Shown here: positions 8,360 to 17,835 of the stretch, in pieces
How positions within the stretch are numbered: position 1 is the stretch's first letter
How the letters are laid out: every line of letters starts with the position of its first letter
Source of the DNA: Ruegeria sp. HKCCSA071
GTDB taxonomy: Bacteria; Pseudomonadota; Alphaproteobacteria; Rhodobacterales; Rhodobacteraceae
Assembly (NCBI RefSeq): GCF_017872555.1
Contig: NZ_JAEDOX010000004.1
Location: 124,001 to 188,000 of the forward strand
Length of the DNA: 64,000 bases
Direction of reading: 5' to 3'
Notes under the pieces: generated by a model
Told to the model about the DNA's origin: nothing
What the model saw: the letters and a program-made list of their open reading frames with translations, nothing else
The model's database searches: none
Position numbers and translations under genes: made by a program

Positions 8360-9166
8360 ATGTCGATGAAACACACTGCCGTCGCCGCACTCGCTTGCCT
8401 GCAACTGTCCGCCCCGGTTGCCGCACAGGATCTGGATGGTGTGGTTCAGTTGGATGTTCTGGATGGCGGCCGGACTGCAAACGGCACTTATCTTACCGCC
8501 TTGAAGCTGACGCTTGAGGATGGTTGGAAAACCTACTGGCGCGCGCCGGGAGATGCTGGCATCCCGCCGGAAATCAACTGGAAACGCTCAAGCAATGTCG
8601 GGCGTGTTGAGATCACATGGCCTGCCCCTGATGTCTTTGATCAGAACGGGTTGCAGTCGATCGGTTACAAGAACCAACTGGTTCTTCCGATTGAGATTAC
8701 GCCGCGCAACCCTGCCAAGCCGGTTCGATTGCAGGGCGAAATGGATCTGGGCGTTTGCAAAGACGTTTGTATTCCGGAGCGTCTGGGCTTTGACCACACG
8801 CTCGACGCCAATGCCGGGCGCCATCCCGCGATTGCCGCCGCACTGGCGCAACGCCCCTATTCAGCAGCCGAAGCTCGTGTGTCCAGTGCCACGTGTCGTC
8901 TGACGCCAACGAAAGATGGTATGCGTATCGAAGCACGAGTGACCATGCCATCGGCAGGTGGTCATGAAGTGGCTGTGATCGAACCCGGCAATCCCTCCCT
9001 CTGGGCTTCGCAGCCGATTGCGCAACGGCAAGGTGATACGTTGGTGGCCGAGGCCGAGATTATCAATGCATCGGGCACACCCTTTGCGCTGGATCGGTCT
9101 GAAATCCGGATTACGGTTCTGGGCGCCAATCACGCAGTTGATATTCAGGGTTGCAGCGCAGGCTGA
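8360..9166 (+). CDS. DsbD N-terminal-like periplasmic protein
   Basis: A signal peptide (cleavage near VAAQD, about residue 21) is followed by a beta-rich domain like the N-terminal domain of the thiol:disulfide transporter DsbD (PF11412-type). The motif GVCKDVCIPE holds Cys133 and Cys137, the expected redox pair of that domain. No transmembrane DsbD core or thioredoxin domain is attached, so this is a free-standing domain. Three in-frame ATGs occur at 8354, 8360 and 8366; 8360 best fits AAGAAGGA upstream. The Nudix gene follows after four bases. The redox partner is unknown. Confidence 0.8.
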   Translation: MSMKHTAVAALACLQLSAPVAAQDLDGVVQLDVLDGGRTANGTYLTALKLTLEDGWKTYWRAPGDAGIPPEINWKRSSNVGRVEITWPAPDVFDQNGLQSIGYKNQLVLPIEITPRNPAKPVRLQGEMDLGVCKDVCIPERLGFDHTLDANAGRHPAIAAALAQRPYSAAEARVSSATCRLTPTKDGMRIEARVTMPSAGGHEVAVIEPGNPSLWASQPIAQRQGDTLVAEAEIINASGTPFALDRSEIRITVLGANHAVDIQGCSAG

Positions 9167-9170
9167 ATTC

Positions 9171-9590
9171 ATGACCCAATCGCCAAAAATCGGTGCCCTG
9201 GCCGTTGTTCTGTATCAGGATCAGGTTCTTCTGGTTCAGCGCAGCAAACAGCCCGACGCAGGGCTGTGGGGGTTTCCCGGTGGCCATGTCGAATGGGGTG
9301 AAACCGTATTGGAAGCGGCGCAACGCGAATTGCTGGAAGAAACCTCGGTGATCGCGCAACCGTCACATTATCTGAACAATCTGGACCTTCTGCGCCGAAC
9401 CCCAGATGGGCTGGTCGTGTCCCATTACCTGTTGGTCGGGGTCGCATGTCAGTATCGCTCGGGCACGCCGAGGGCCGGTGACGACGCACTTGATGCCCGG
9501 TGGTTTCCCATTGATCAGATACGCCAAGGCAACCTGCCCATGAGCGCGCGCGTCATAGAGCTAATGGAATATGCCTTGCGTGCGGTTTAA
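9171..9590 (+). CDS. Nudix hydrolase
   Basis: A 139-residue protein with a complete Nudix box, GGHVEWGE followed seven residues later by RELLEET, which hydrolyses nucleoside diphosphates linked to another group. The N-terminal strand VLLVQR and the later DARWFPIDQI match the ADP-ribose/NADH-type subgroup, but the substrate cannot be read. The frame is open far upstream; ATG 9171 sits four bases after the DsbD-like stop and begins the conserved sequence. The gene ends in a four-base convergent overlap with the RND permease. Confidence 0.88.
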   Translation: MTQSPKIGALAVVLYQDQVLLVQRSKQPDAGLWGFPGGHVEWGETVLEAAQRELLEETSVIAQPSHYLNNLDLLRRTPDGLVVSHYLLVGVACQYRSGTPRAGDDALDARWFPIDQIRQGNLPMSARVIELMEYALRAV

Positions 9591-12500
9591 GCACCTGCCG
9601 ATTTCGTGAGGCGACCATAGAGCATGCCTGAGGCAACAATGCTCAGAATCACAATCGGCACAGCGCCGGCAACAAACGCGCCCAGCCCCATTTTCAATGC
9701 GGCAATGCCATCCTCACCGGGGTAAAGGCTTTGTAGCATGGCAAGCGGTGCACCGTTGACGGCGGGCCAGATCATCGTCAAGGCCAACCAGATCCCAAGC
9801 ATCACACCGGTTCCGGCCAACGCGCCACGAACAACCTTGTCAGGGGCCCGTGCAGCACGGCGCATGGCTGTCATCGGACGTGCCACGTCATTGAGAATTC
9901 CCAGCAAGGCGGGCACAAGCACCAACACCAGTAACATTCCGAAACCAAGCCCGTAGACCAGTGTGATTACAGTCGGTTTCAGGAACTGCGCTTGTTGAGA
10001 GCCTTCATATAGTAAGGGTGCAAGCCCAAGAACCGTCGTCAGCGTGGTCAGCATGACAGGTCGCAACCTGTCCGCCGTGCCATCCAGAATCGACGGAATC
10101 AACCCGCGATCCTGCTGGTATGCGTCGATCGTGGTCACCAAAACGATCGAGTCGTTGATAATGATCCCTGTCATGCCCAGCAGCCCGACAACCGTGAACA
10201 TGCTAAGCGGCACCTCCCAGATGTAATGGCCCCAAATCGCCCCGACCAGGCCAAAGGGAATAATCGCCATGACCACAAGGGGCCGTGTCCAGCTGGCAAA
10301 AACCCAGGCCAGTACAAGGTAAATACCGGTCAGGCACAGGATCAGACCGTTGCGGGCCTCGGACAGGAACTCGTTTTCCTGTTCGCTCAGACCCGACATG
10401 CGCCACTCAACCTGCCTTTCGGCTGCGATATTGGGCAGGATCTCGTCCTGCATCACGCGTTCAATTTCGGCGGCCCGTGCCGGATCGTCTTCCGAAATGT
10501 CACCTGTTACCGAAACCACCCTCAGGCCGTTTTCACGCCGAACCGTCGAAAACCCGGACTTGCGCTCGACCGAAACGATATCAGCCAAAGGTACGTAGAC
10601 CCCATCAGGAGAACGCATTAGAGTTCGTTCCAGAAAATCTGCCGTCAGTTCACCTTCGGGCAGTTCGACACGGATCTCGGCACTGCGCGGCCCGTCGGGG
10701 AAGGTTGCGGCCTCAATCCCGTTCAAACGGTTGCGCAAAGCCCGTCCCAGCGTTTCGATCCGAAAGCCCAGCGCCTGACCCTGCGCTGTCAGGTCCAGAA
10801 GAAACTCTTCCTTGTCATATGCCAGAGTGTCTTCGAGCGCCGAGACTTCAGGAAACTTCGACAGCGCGGTTTGCAGATCTTCTGATGCGGCTTTCAGGAC
10901 ATTTACGTCCGAGCCATAGAACTGCACGTCGATGGCGTCGCCACCGGGGCCGGACCGCCAACCGCGGAAGCTGATCACCTCGACCTTGGGGTGGCGCGGT
11001 ACGAAATCCTGTAGCTCGCCCACAAACTCAAAACTCGAATATGGGCGCAGATCGGCGTCGATCAGTTCAATCGAAATGCCCCCCAGCACACTGCCGTCCT
11101 TGCCGTCAGCCGCAGCAAGAGCACGCCCGGCATTGCCACCAACCTCGGCCAGGACATAGTCAATTGGATTTCGGCCATGACGCTCTTCGTAGATTCGGCC
11201 CAGCTCGTTGGTCGCATCCTGTAGAATGCGCATCATTTCAAGCGTATCTGACCGGGTCGACCCTTCGCGCATGATAAACCCGCCGCTGACTGAGCTGCGT
11301 TCAGGTGCGTTGAAGAACCGCCAGTTCACGTCGCCGCGAATGAACAATGCAACCTGACTGGCCAGAATAGCAATCATCAACGCGGCGACCACATAACGCG
11401 CCCAGATCACCCAAGCGATCAACGGGCGGAACAAGTGATCCCGGACCCAACGAAAGCCACGATTGACGACACGGTTCGGCAGATCGTACCAGTGTTCCTT
11501 GGCCGAATGCGCAATTGCGTGCGCCATGTGATTGGGCAGGATCAGGAAGCATTCCACCAGCGACGCAACCAGAACTGCGATCACCGTGAAGGGGATATCG
11601 CGGATCAGCTCTCCGAAACGCCCTCCAACCAACGTCAGGCCGAAAAACGCAATCACGGTCGTTACTGTGGCGGCCAGAACCGGCATTGCCATTCGACGGG
11701 CGGCACGCTCAGCGGCTTCCACAGGTGTCTCACCCAATCGGCGGGCGCGATAATCGGCGTGCTCTCCCACGACAATCGCATCATCTACGACGATCCCCAA
11801 GGTGATGATCAAACCGAACAGGGAAACCATATTCACCGACAAACCGCCCAGATACATCAGTGCAATCGCCGCCGACATCGCCACCGGAATGCCCGCAGCA
11901 ACCCAAAACGCAATGCGCGCATTCAGAAACAGGAACAACAGGATGACAACCAGCCCCAACCCCATCAGCCCGTTATCCACGAGGATATTCAGCCGGTCGG
12001 TAATTGCTTGCGCCCGGGTACGGATCAGATCAATTCTCACACCTTCAGGCAGGCTGGCCTGCATCTCGCGGGCTACATCCTCGACCGTGTGCTGAATACC
12101 TATCGCATCTCCCAAGTTCGACCGGTCCACTCTGATGGACATGGCGGGATTGTCGCCCACGTAATAGCTGCGGTGCCGGGTGACGTCTTCGATCCGAATT
12201 GTTGCTATGTCACCAACCTTCAGCTTCGACCCATCTTCGTTCACCCGCAGCGCGATGCCTTCGATCTGTTCGGGTGTACGTTTCTCAGTTCCTGCCCGGA
12301 TACGAGCCCCGGCGCCTTCCACATCGCCCGCAGGATCCGTGGTGACTTCGGCCCCGATCGCCGCCGCGATTTCCGCCATTGAGATATCGTTGGCAATCAA
12401 TTGCGCTGTGGTGACTTCGACAACGATGCGCGGTGCGGCAATACCCCGGATCGTTGTGCGGGTCACACCCGATGCGAACAAACGATTGACAAGCTCATCC

Positions 12501-12988
12501 GTCAGTTTCGCCAGTTGAGCAGTATCGGTCGGCCCTGTGATCACCACATCCGTCACCCGATCACGCCACGCACCACGTTGAATCTTGGGCTCCTCAGCGT
12601 CTTCCGGCAGATCTGTGACAGCGTCTACGGCGGTCCTAACATCCTCGACAGCACGGGACACATCCCAGTTGGGTTCGAATTCCAGCCTGATCCGGGTCCA
12701 ACCCGGATGCGAACTGGCCTCGGTACTGGTCACCCCTTCGACGGCCAGCAGCGCCGGCTCCAGCAACTGCACGATCCCGGCGTCCATGTCCTCGGGCCCG
12801 GCACCATCCCAGGTTACGGATACATCGACGCGTTCCAGAATAACGTCCGGAAAGAACTGTGCCCGCATGTTCGGGATTGACGCCGCGCCAAGAACCAGCA
12901 TGACAAGCAACAGCAGGTTGGCAACTGTCCGATGCCGCGTGAAGTAACTGAGAATGCCGCCCGCCGCGCCAGGTATCTCGCGCATCAT
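9587..12988 (-). CDS. RND-family efflux permease
   Basis: An inner-membrane proton antiporter of 1133 residues, a little longer than AcrB. It has the two-fold RND layout: helix near 20-40, a large periplasmic loop, a helix cluster with GIVVDDAIVVGEH (the TM4 aspartates of the proton relay), a second loop, and a final cluster with GIIINDSIVLV. The C-terminal 90 residues carry two extra hydrophobic helices. The adaptor gene is five bases upstream. With it and an outer-membrane channel encoded elsewhere it should form a tripartite pump. Substrate unknown; no local regulator is visible. Confidence 0.92.
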   Translation of the reverse strand: MMREIPGAAGGILSYFTRHRTVANLLLLVMLVLGAASIPNMRAQFFPDVILERVDVSVTWDGAGPEDMDAGIVQLLEPALLAVEGVTSTEASSHPGWTRIRLEFEPNWDVSRAVEDVRTAVDAVTDLPEDAEEPKIQRGAWRDRVTDVVITGPTDTAQLAKLTDELVNRLFASGVTRTTIRGIAAPRIVVEVTTAQLIANDISMAEIAAAIGAEVTTDPAGDVEGAGARIRAGTEKRTPEQIEGIALRVNEDGSKLKVGDIATIRIEDVTRHRSYYVGDNPAMSIRVDRSNLGDAIGIQHTVEDVAREMQASLPEGVRIDLIRTRAQAITDRLNILVDNGLMGLGLVVILLFLFLNARIAFWVAAGIPVAMSAAIALMYLGGLSVNMVSLFGLIITLGIVVDDAIVVGEHADYRARRLGETPVEAAERAARRMAMPVLAATVTTVIAFFGLTLVGGRFGELIRDIPFTVIAVLVASLVECFLILPNHMAHAIAHSAKEHWYDLPNRVVNRGFRWVRDHLFRPLIAWVIWARYVVAALMIAILASQVALFIRGDVNWRFFNAPERSSVSGGFIMREGSTRSDTLEMMRILQDATNELGRIYEERHGRNPIDYVLAEVGGNAGRALAAADGKDGSVLGGISIELIDADLRPYSSFEFVGELQDFVPRHPKVEVISFRGWRSGPGGDAIDVQFYGSDVNVLKAASEDLQTALSKFPEVSALEDTLAYDKEEFLLDLTAQGQALGFRIETLGRALRNRLNGIEAATFPDGPRSAEIRVELPEGELTADFLERTLMRSPDGVYVPLADIVSVERKSGFSTVRRENGLRVVSVTGDISEDDPARAAEIERVMQDEILPNIAAERQVEWRMSGLSEQENEFLSEARNGLILCLTGIYLVLAWVFASWTRPLVVMAIIPFGLVGAIWGHYIWEVPLSMFTVVGLLGMTGIIINDSIVLVTTIDAYQQDRGLIPSILDGTADRLRPVMLTTLTTVLGLAPLLYEGSQQAQFLKPTVITLVYGLGFGMLLVLVLVPALLGILNDVARPMTAMRRAARAPDKVVRGALAGTGVMLGIWLALTMIWPAVNGAPLAMLQSLYPGEDGIAALKMGLGAFVAGAVPIVILSIVASGMLYGRLTKSAGA

Positions 12989-12993
12989 GGCGT

Positions 12994-14442
12994 TTATCCC
13001 CCAGCCCTGGTTTCAATACTGCGCACCAAAGATGTCGGCACACGAGCTTCGCGCAGCCGGGTTAGAACCTGCGTCTTTTCCTTCGGAGGCATCGTACTGT
13101 TCGCTTCGACTTGAGCTACAAGTTCGGCTCGTTTCTCGTCCGTCAGCTCGACCATTCCGGGGTCTGCACCCGCCTCAAGTCGCAGTGGCCGCACCCGCAC
13201 GCCCGACCCAAGCAGGGGGGTTCGCCCGACGACAACCTCTCGCCCTTCCAATCCGTCGCCCCGCAGCAGAACTTCGTCCCCCTGGCGACGGATCAGCTGA
13301 ACCGGCAGGCTTTCCAATCGATCGTCAGGACCAAGCACAAGAACTGTTCCAGATGCATCAAGGACCGAGGACGGCAACCGGTAAACTCCGGCAAGAGGTT
13401 GCTCCTGAACAGAGACCGTAACGAAATCCCCGGGTTTGAACCCAGATGCCTCTTGCAAGCGGGCATAGATCAACCGCCCGGTCTGGCCTTCACCGGCAGA
13501 CCCGCTGTCGCGACTAATCTGGCCAATCGCAGTCAGATCGGCGCCTGTCACTTCAAGCGATATTGTGACCGGCGCATTGATCAGACGATCACCGCCATCG
13601 AGAAGCCGCACATATTGCGCAGTCGACACCCGAAATGCCACCTCAAGGTCGTTTGGATCAACCAGTTCGGCCAGCTTTTCATTTGCCGAAACCAGCCGCC
13701 CTTCCACAAGCGTCACATCCGTTAAAGTGCCGCCAAAGCCTGCCCGGATTGTCATGTCGCCCAGATCGCGTTCCGCGGCTTCCAGTGCAATCATGGCTCG
13801 GGCCAACAGGGTTGATGCCTGATCCACACGGGATTCAGCCTGTGCCAGCGCAATACGCCGCGCCAGAACGGCCTGTTGCGACGATGCGGCGGCCAGTTCG
13901 GCCTCTTCCACGCTGGCGGCGGCCCCCACGCCCCGTGATTCCAGATCCCGTTGGCGTTGCAACGCCCTTTGCCGCAGTTCCGCCTGAGCCTCGGCCGATT
14001 TCAGCTCGTCCTGCGCCAGCAGCAATGAGCGTTCTGCATCGCGCTCTTCAAACTGAGCGTCCAAGAGATCAGACTTGGCCCGATCCAGCGCGGATTGTGC
14101 ATCTGCCGGATCCAGTTCGACCAGCACTTCGCCAGCCTCAACAATTCCACCATCTTCAAAATCTTCGGCCAGCGCGACAACGCGACCGCCGAGCGCCGCG
14201 CGCAGCTCCAGCCTGCGGCGGCTTTGAACCTCTCCGAAAGCTTCAAGATATGGGGTTACGGTTTCCGCCTCGGCAGGCCGAACTGCAACAGCAAAGACCC
14301 TTTCTCGTGCTGGCGGTGTTGCGCCCTCACGCGTCAAAGCCTCCTGAACGGCCCCAACGATCATCTGTGCAGCAACGAACAACAAAGCCAGCGCCAGAAA
14401 CGCCAGAAAAACACCGACAAGACTATGCCGCAGAAATCGCAT
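12994..14442 (-). CDS. periplasmic adaptor (membrane fusion protein) of RND pump
   Basis: A 482-residue HlyD/AcrA-type protein. An N-terminal hydrophobic anchor (about 8-30) is followed by a split lipoyl domain, a long alanine- and glutamate-rich coiled coil (about 120-235) and beta-barrel and membrane-proximal domains. The last 55 residues form an unusual charged helix (ELTDEKRAELVAQ). It bridges the RND permease encoded immediately downstream to an outer-membrane channel. About 100 bases separate its start from moaB, so the operon promoter probably lies there. Confidence 0.9.
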   Translation of the reverse strand: MRFLRHSLVGVFLAFLALALLFVAAQMIVGAVQEALTREGATPPARERVFAVAVRPAEAETVTPYLEAFGEVQSRRRLELRAALGGRVVALAEDFEDGGIVEAGEVLVELDPADAQSALDRAKSDLLDAQFEERDAERSLLLAQDELKSAEAQAELRQRALQRQRDLESRGVGAAASVEEAELAAASSQQAVLARRIALAQAESRVDQASTLLARAMIALEAAERDLGDMTIRAGFGGTLTDVTLVEGRLVSANEKLAELVDPNDLEVAFRVSTAQYVRLLDGGDRLINAPVTISLEVTGADLTAIGQISRDSGSAGEGQTGRLIYARLQEASGFKPGDFVTVSVQEQPLAGVYRLPSSVLDASGTVLVLGPDDRLESLPVQLIRRQGDEVLLRGDGLEGREVVVGRTPLLGSGVRVRPLRLEAGADPGMVELTDEKRAELVAQVEANSTMPPKEKTQVLTRLREARVPTSLVRSIETRAGG

Positions 14443-14548
14443 CGATCAGTTACCCCGGTTGCACCACGCTGCCGTCCACAACATGTAGCTGGATCAGGAA
14501 ATATGCCAAGCCACAAGGCGGTTATACGGAATGGAACGTATGACCAGT

Positions 14549-15091
14549 CTACTTCCGTCGCAGATGTTCGTCCAATCTGGGCATTATTTCCACAAAATTG
14601 CACGGGCGATGGCGATAATCGAACTGTTTTTCCAAAATACCGTCCCACGCATCCTTGCAGGCCCCCGGGCTGCCGGGCAAGGCGAACAGATATGTCCCCC
14701 CGGCAACGCCCCCCGTCGCCCGCGATTGCACTGCGGAAGTTCCAATCTTCTCCATCGAGATGATCGTGAAGACGGTGCCAAAGGCTTCGATCTCTTTTTC
14801 ATAAACATCGCGATGCGCCTCGACGGTGACATCGCGCCCGGTCAGACCCGTACCGCCGGTCGAAATCACGACGTCGATCTGTTCATCCGCCACCCACGCG
14901 CGCAACTGATCTACGATCTGTTTGCGCTCGTCCCGAATTATTCTCCGATCCGCGACGACATGGCCCGCCTTTTCGATCCGGTCCACCAATGTCTGACCCG
15001 AGCGGTCCTCTTCCAGCGATCTGGTATCCGAGACAGTCAGTACGGCGATCTTAACCGGGATGAACTCCATGGTTTCGTCAATGCGCGACAT
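14549..15091 (-). CDS. moaB: molybdenum cofactor biosynthesis protein MoaB
   Basis: A 180-residue MoaB/Mog-fold protein with VLTVSDTR, STGGTGLTGRDVT and the ATGG/FALPGSPGA segments that bind molybdopterin. It takes part in adenylylation or handling of molybdopterin before molybdenum insertion. Length is normal. An alternative ATG lies seven codons in (MEFIPVKI). It is the last gene of a four-gene minus-strand run (UDG, phosphoesterase, LysE, moaB), six bases after the LysE gene. The other mo genes of this window (moaD, moaE) are 34 kb away. Confidence 0.92.
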   Translation of the reverse strand: MSRIDETMEFIPVKIAVLTVSDTRSLEEDRSGQTLVDRIEKAGHVVADRRIIRDERKQIVDQLRAWVADEQIDVVISTGGTGLTGRDVTVEAHRDVYEKEIEAFGTVFTIISMEKIGTSAVQSRATGGVAGGTYLFALPGSPGACKDAWDGILEKQFDYRHRPCNFVEIMPRLDEHLRRK

Positions 15092-15097
15092 GTGGTG

Positions 15098-15718
15098 TCA
15101 GGCCCTTTCCAGGATGGCAAGCCGGACCGCAAGGGCCGAAAAAATGCCCCCTGTAATCCAGCCCAGAATACGTGAAGCGCGCGGATTCGAGACCAGATGA
15201 CGCCCCGCGCTTCCGGCGAATACACCAACCAGCCCGTTCACCACGAACCCGCCGATGCCTATGATTGCACCGAAGATCAAAAACTGCACCAGGACCGATC
15301 CCCGCGACGGGTCTACAAACTGCGGGATAAAGGCAAGAACGAACAGAATAACCTTGGGGTTCGTCAGATTGACAAGCATCCCGTCCCGAAAAGACAACCG
15401 GGTTGGTTTGACGGGTGCCTCGGCTGACACTGCGCCATTTCGAACGGCACCCCAGGCCAAGTACAGCAGGTATGCAACACCAACCCAGCGAATGACATCA
15501 AACAGCCATGGCAAGGCCGCAACCGCCGCGCCAAGGCCCAGCCCAGCCAGAAGGACCTGTATCATTCCACCGGCGGAAATCCCGGCACTTGCTGCAATTG
15601 CGGCGTGCGGACCTGATCGCAAACCCTGACCGAAACAGAACATCATATCCGCGCCCGGTGTAAGGTTCAGCGCCAGTGCAGCGGGAATGAAGGCAAGCAG
15701 CGTTACCAACTCAATCAT
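15098..15718 (-). CDS. LysE/RhtB-family exporter
   Basis: A 206-residue membrane protein with about six helices and family motifs NLTPGADMMF near the start, GISAGG, and NLTNPKVILF in the middle. The family exports amino acids such as lysine, threonine or homoserine lactone; the substrate is not predictable here. ATG 15718 gives a four-base ATGA overlap with the upstream phosphoesterase gene, and the longer frame (to 15817) encodes non-family residues. Probably translated by coupling. Confidence 0.88.
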   Translation of the reverse strand: MIELVTLLAFIPAALALNLTPGADMMFCFGQGLRSGPHAAIAASAGISAGGMIQVLLAGLGLGAAVAALPWLFDVIRWVGVAYLLYLAWGAVRNGAVSAEAPVKPTRLSFRDGMLVNLTNPKVILFVLAFIPQFVDPSRGSVLVQFLIFGAIIGIGGFVVNGLVGVFAGSAGRHLVSNPRASRILGWITGGIFSALAVRLAILERA

Positions 15719-16314
15719 ACGGCGACCTCGAACCAGTTTACCTTGGGACCAAGGTTGGCGATCCGGGTGCGACCGATCGAGCCGCGATATCCCCAGCTGT
15801 CGTGAATATGGCCGCAAAACGTGAAACGAGGCTGTATCCGCTCGATCGCGTTTCGAACAGCGACCGAACCAACAGCCATGCCTTGCGAGGTCACATCCCC
15901 ATGACCCTTGGGCGGCGAGTGCGAAATCAGAATATCTGCTCCGCCGCAGCGCGCCAGCAGTTCGGCGGCCTCACCTTCGGTCAGATCACAGGACCAATCA
16001 CCAAACGGTGTGGGTGGAACACCGTAGCCAAGCCCGAACAGGCGCAATCCATCCACTGTCATTCCCGTTCCATGCAGAACATGCACACCCTCGGGCACAG
16101 CTTTGCCCAGATCCTCTGCGCTTTCTGCATTCCCGGGTATCAGGACCAGCGGCGCTGAAACGCCCGAAAGCATCTGCAACGCCTCATCCAGACCCTGCCG
16201 CATGTTGCAATAGTCCCCTGCGCCGATAACCAGGTCGGCATCAGCGCTGGCGGCTACCAGATCAGCGGCGCGGTTGCGCGCCATATGAAGATCGGAAAAC
16301 GCCAAGACCTTCAT
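15715..16314 (-). CDS. metallophosphoesterase
   Basis: A 199-residue calcineurin-like phosphoesterase showing the metal motifs in order: FSDLHMA (D-x-H), GAGDYC (GD), PGNAES (GN-x-E variant of GNHD), ILISHSPP and FCGHIHDSWG (GH-x-H). It has no signal peptide. Small members of this type act on cyclic or other phosphodiesters; the substrate is not evident. It overlaps UDG upstream and the LysE exporter downstream by four bases each (ATGA), placing it firmly in one operon. Confidence 0.88.
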   Translation of the reverse strand: MKVLAFSDLHMARNRAADLVAASADADLVIGAGDYCNMRQGLDEALQMLSGVSAPLVLIPGNAESAEDLGKAVPEGVHVLHGTGMTVDGLRLFGLGYGVPPTPFGDWSCDLTEGEAAELLARCGGADILISHSPPKGHGDVTSQGMAVGSVAVRNAIERIQPRFTFCGHIHDSWGYRGSIGRTRIANLGPKVNWFEVAV

Positions 16315-17078
16315 GACTCACCTCGCAGCCGGGCTTTCAACTCCAGCAGATCAGCCCAAGCCTGCCGCTTCATTTGCGGCTGGCGCAGCAAATAAGCTGG
16401 ATGAAACATCGGAATCACAGGCAGGTCCATCGCCTGATCCCACTGGCCGCGCAATCGGGTAATCCCGCGTTTGCCCAGAACAGCCTGACAGCTGATATTG
16501 CCCATCACCACCAGAACCTCGGGCCGGGCCAGCGCCACGTGACGTTTCAGAAACGGCTTCATCATCCCGATTTCTTCGGGCTTTGGGTCACGGTTCTGTG
16601 GGGGCCGCCATGGCAGCACGTTAGTGATATAGACGTTCTGCCGGCGATCCAGATCAATCGCAGCCAGCATGCGATCCAACAACTGGCCCGCGCGCCCGAC
16701 AAAGGGCTTGCCCTCGCGGTCTTCGTCGCGGCCCGGAGCCTCACCAATGATCATCACCCGCGCACCGGGCGTTCCATCAGCAAAAACCAACTGCCGCGCC
16801 CCACGCTTCAGCTCGCAGTGATCAAAAGCTTCCATCGCATCGCGCAGCTGATCCAGTGACCCCGCCCCCTTGGCCGCTGCTTGCGCAACCGTTACCGGGT
16901 CGGTCTGTCCGGGCTTTGACGGGATGGCTGCCGCAACCTCTGCCTTCTTGGGCTTTGGTGACATATCCGGCACCGAATATCGATCAACCGGAGCGTCCCC
17001 GATTGCCTCGGTCACGCCCAGTTCGACCTGCCATTCCAGCAGGGCCCGCGCAGAATAATAGTCCAAGCCCGATTCCAT
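16311..17078 (-). CDS. uracil-DNA glycosylase, family 4-like, without Fe-S ligands
   Basis: A 255-residue base-excision repair glycosylase. The catalytic region GEAPGRDED (112-120), PFVGRAGQLLDRML and FHPAYLLRQP (225-234) fit family 4. In that family an iron-sulfur cluster is held by four cysteines. At the matching places this protein has Phe85, Cys88, Trp157 (VLPWRPP) and Met173, so only one ligand remains. The first 70 residues are a linker-like extension rich in Pro, Ala and Lys. It is the first gene of the run leading to moaB. The fold is clear; the cluster is probably absent. Confidence 0.85.
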   Translation of the reverse strand: MESGLDYYSARALLEWQVELGVTEAIGDAPVDRYSVPDMSPKPKKAEVAAAIPSKPGQTDPVTVAQAAAKGAGSLDQLRDAMEAFDHCELKRGARQLVFADGTPGARVMIIGEAPGRDEDREGKPFVGRAGQLLDRMLAAIDLDRRQNVYITNVLPWRPPQNRDPKPEEIGMMKPFLKRHVALARPEVLVVMGNISCQAVLGKRGITRLRGQWDQAMDLPVIPMFHPAYLLRQPQMKRQAWADLLELKARLRGES

Positions 17079-17161
17079 ATGGATAATTTACCCGCCTGAG
17101 GGCTGATGGAAAGCGAATTGGGCTTGATCGGTCGCTCTGTCGCGCCGACCATCAGGGCACG

Positions 17162-17776
17162 ATGCTCAGAACCTTGCGAATCCTCCTGATCGGGCTTGGA
17201 CTGGTGCTTACCGGCAATCCGGCATTGGCGACGTTCCACGACGCACAGGGCCAGTGCCGTGCGGGCCAGTTCAAATGCGGCACCACCTGCTGTTCCGGCG
17301 GTCAAAGATGCAGCTTTGATGGGCACTGCATACCACTGGGCGGTACCTATTGCGGTGGCGGGCGCAGCTGCGGCCCGTTTGAACGCTGCGTAGCGGGAGG
17401 AGCGCGTTGTGCACCCGCAGGCGTGAACAAATGCACATCGCGTCTGGATTGCCCCGGTGACAGTTTTTGCAATGGGCGCGGCGAATGTGAACGGATCACA
17501 CCAGATCCGGATACAGCCCCTCCTACGATATGCGAGGATGGCCGAACTTGTGCGCGCGGCTCGTCCTGCTTGCCGGGTGGGGGGTGTTCCCGTCCGGGAT
17601 GGTTCCTATGCGAAGAAACAGGCTCGCAGTGCCGTCCGGGATTCAAATGCTCGGACCATCAGGGTTGCGTGCCGATCAAAGCCATCGACTGCGGATACGG
17701 CAAATGGTGCAAACCAGGTGAACAATGTCTGCCCGAAGGCGGCTGCGAAAAACTGCCAGAGGGTTCTGATCCTTAG
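17162..17776 (+). CDS. secreted cysteine-rich repeat protein
   Basis: A signal peptide (about 1-23, ending NPALA) is followed by roughly 180 residues containing 26 cysteines, spaced as C-x5-6-C-x3-5-C units with Gly and Pro between them (CGTTCCSGG, CGGGRSCGPFERC, CPGDSFC, CKPGEQCLPEGGC). The pattern resembles small eukaryotic disulfide-rich modules such as granulin or EGF-like repeats. No enzyme motif is seen. It should be exported and heavily disulfide-bonded. The gene is divergent from the UDG operon and 59 bases upstream of pyrB on the same strand. Function unknown. Confidence 0.75.
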   Translation: MLRTLRILLIGLGLVLTGNPALATFHDAQGQCRAGQFKCGTTCCSGGQRCSFDGHCIPLGGTYCGGGRSCGPFERCVAGGARCAPAGVNKCTSRLDCPGDSFCNGRGECERITPDPDTAPPTICEDGRTCARGSSCLPGGGCSRPGWFLCEETGSQCRPGFKCSDHQGCVPIKAIDCGYGKWCKPGEQCLPEGGCEKLPEGSDP

Positions 17777-17835
17777 GTTGCTTTGCACCGCGTGGCTTTC
17801 TATAAGCGGCCCGATTGTCAGACAGGAGCCCGCCC

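Noticed and set aside
11435-12382. 315-codon plus-strand frame inside the RND permease
   Set aside because: It lies wholly opposite a clear RND gene and encodes His/Arg/Gln-rich sequence with no recognisable domain.
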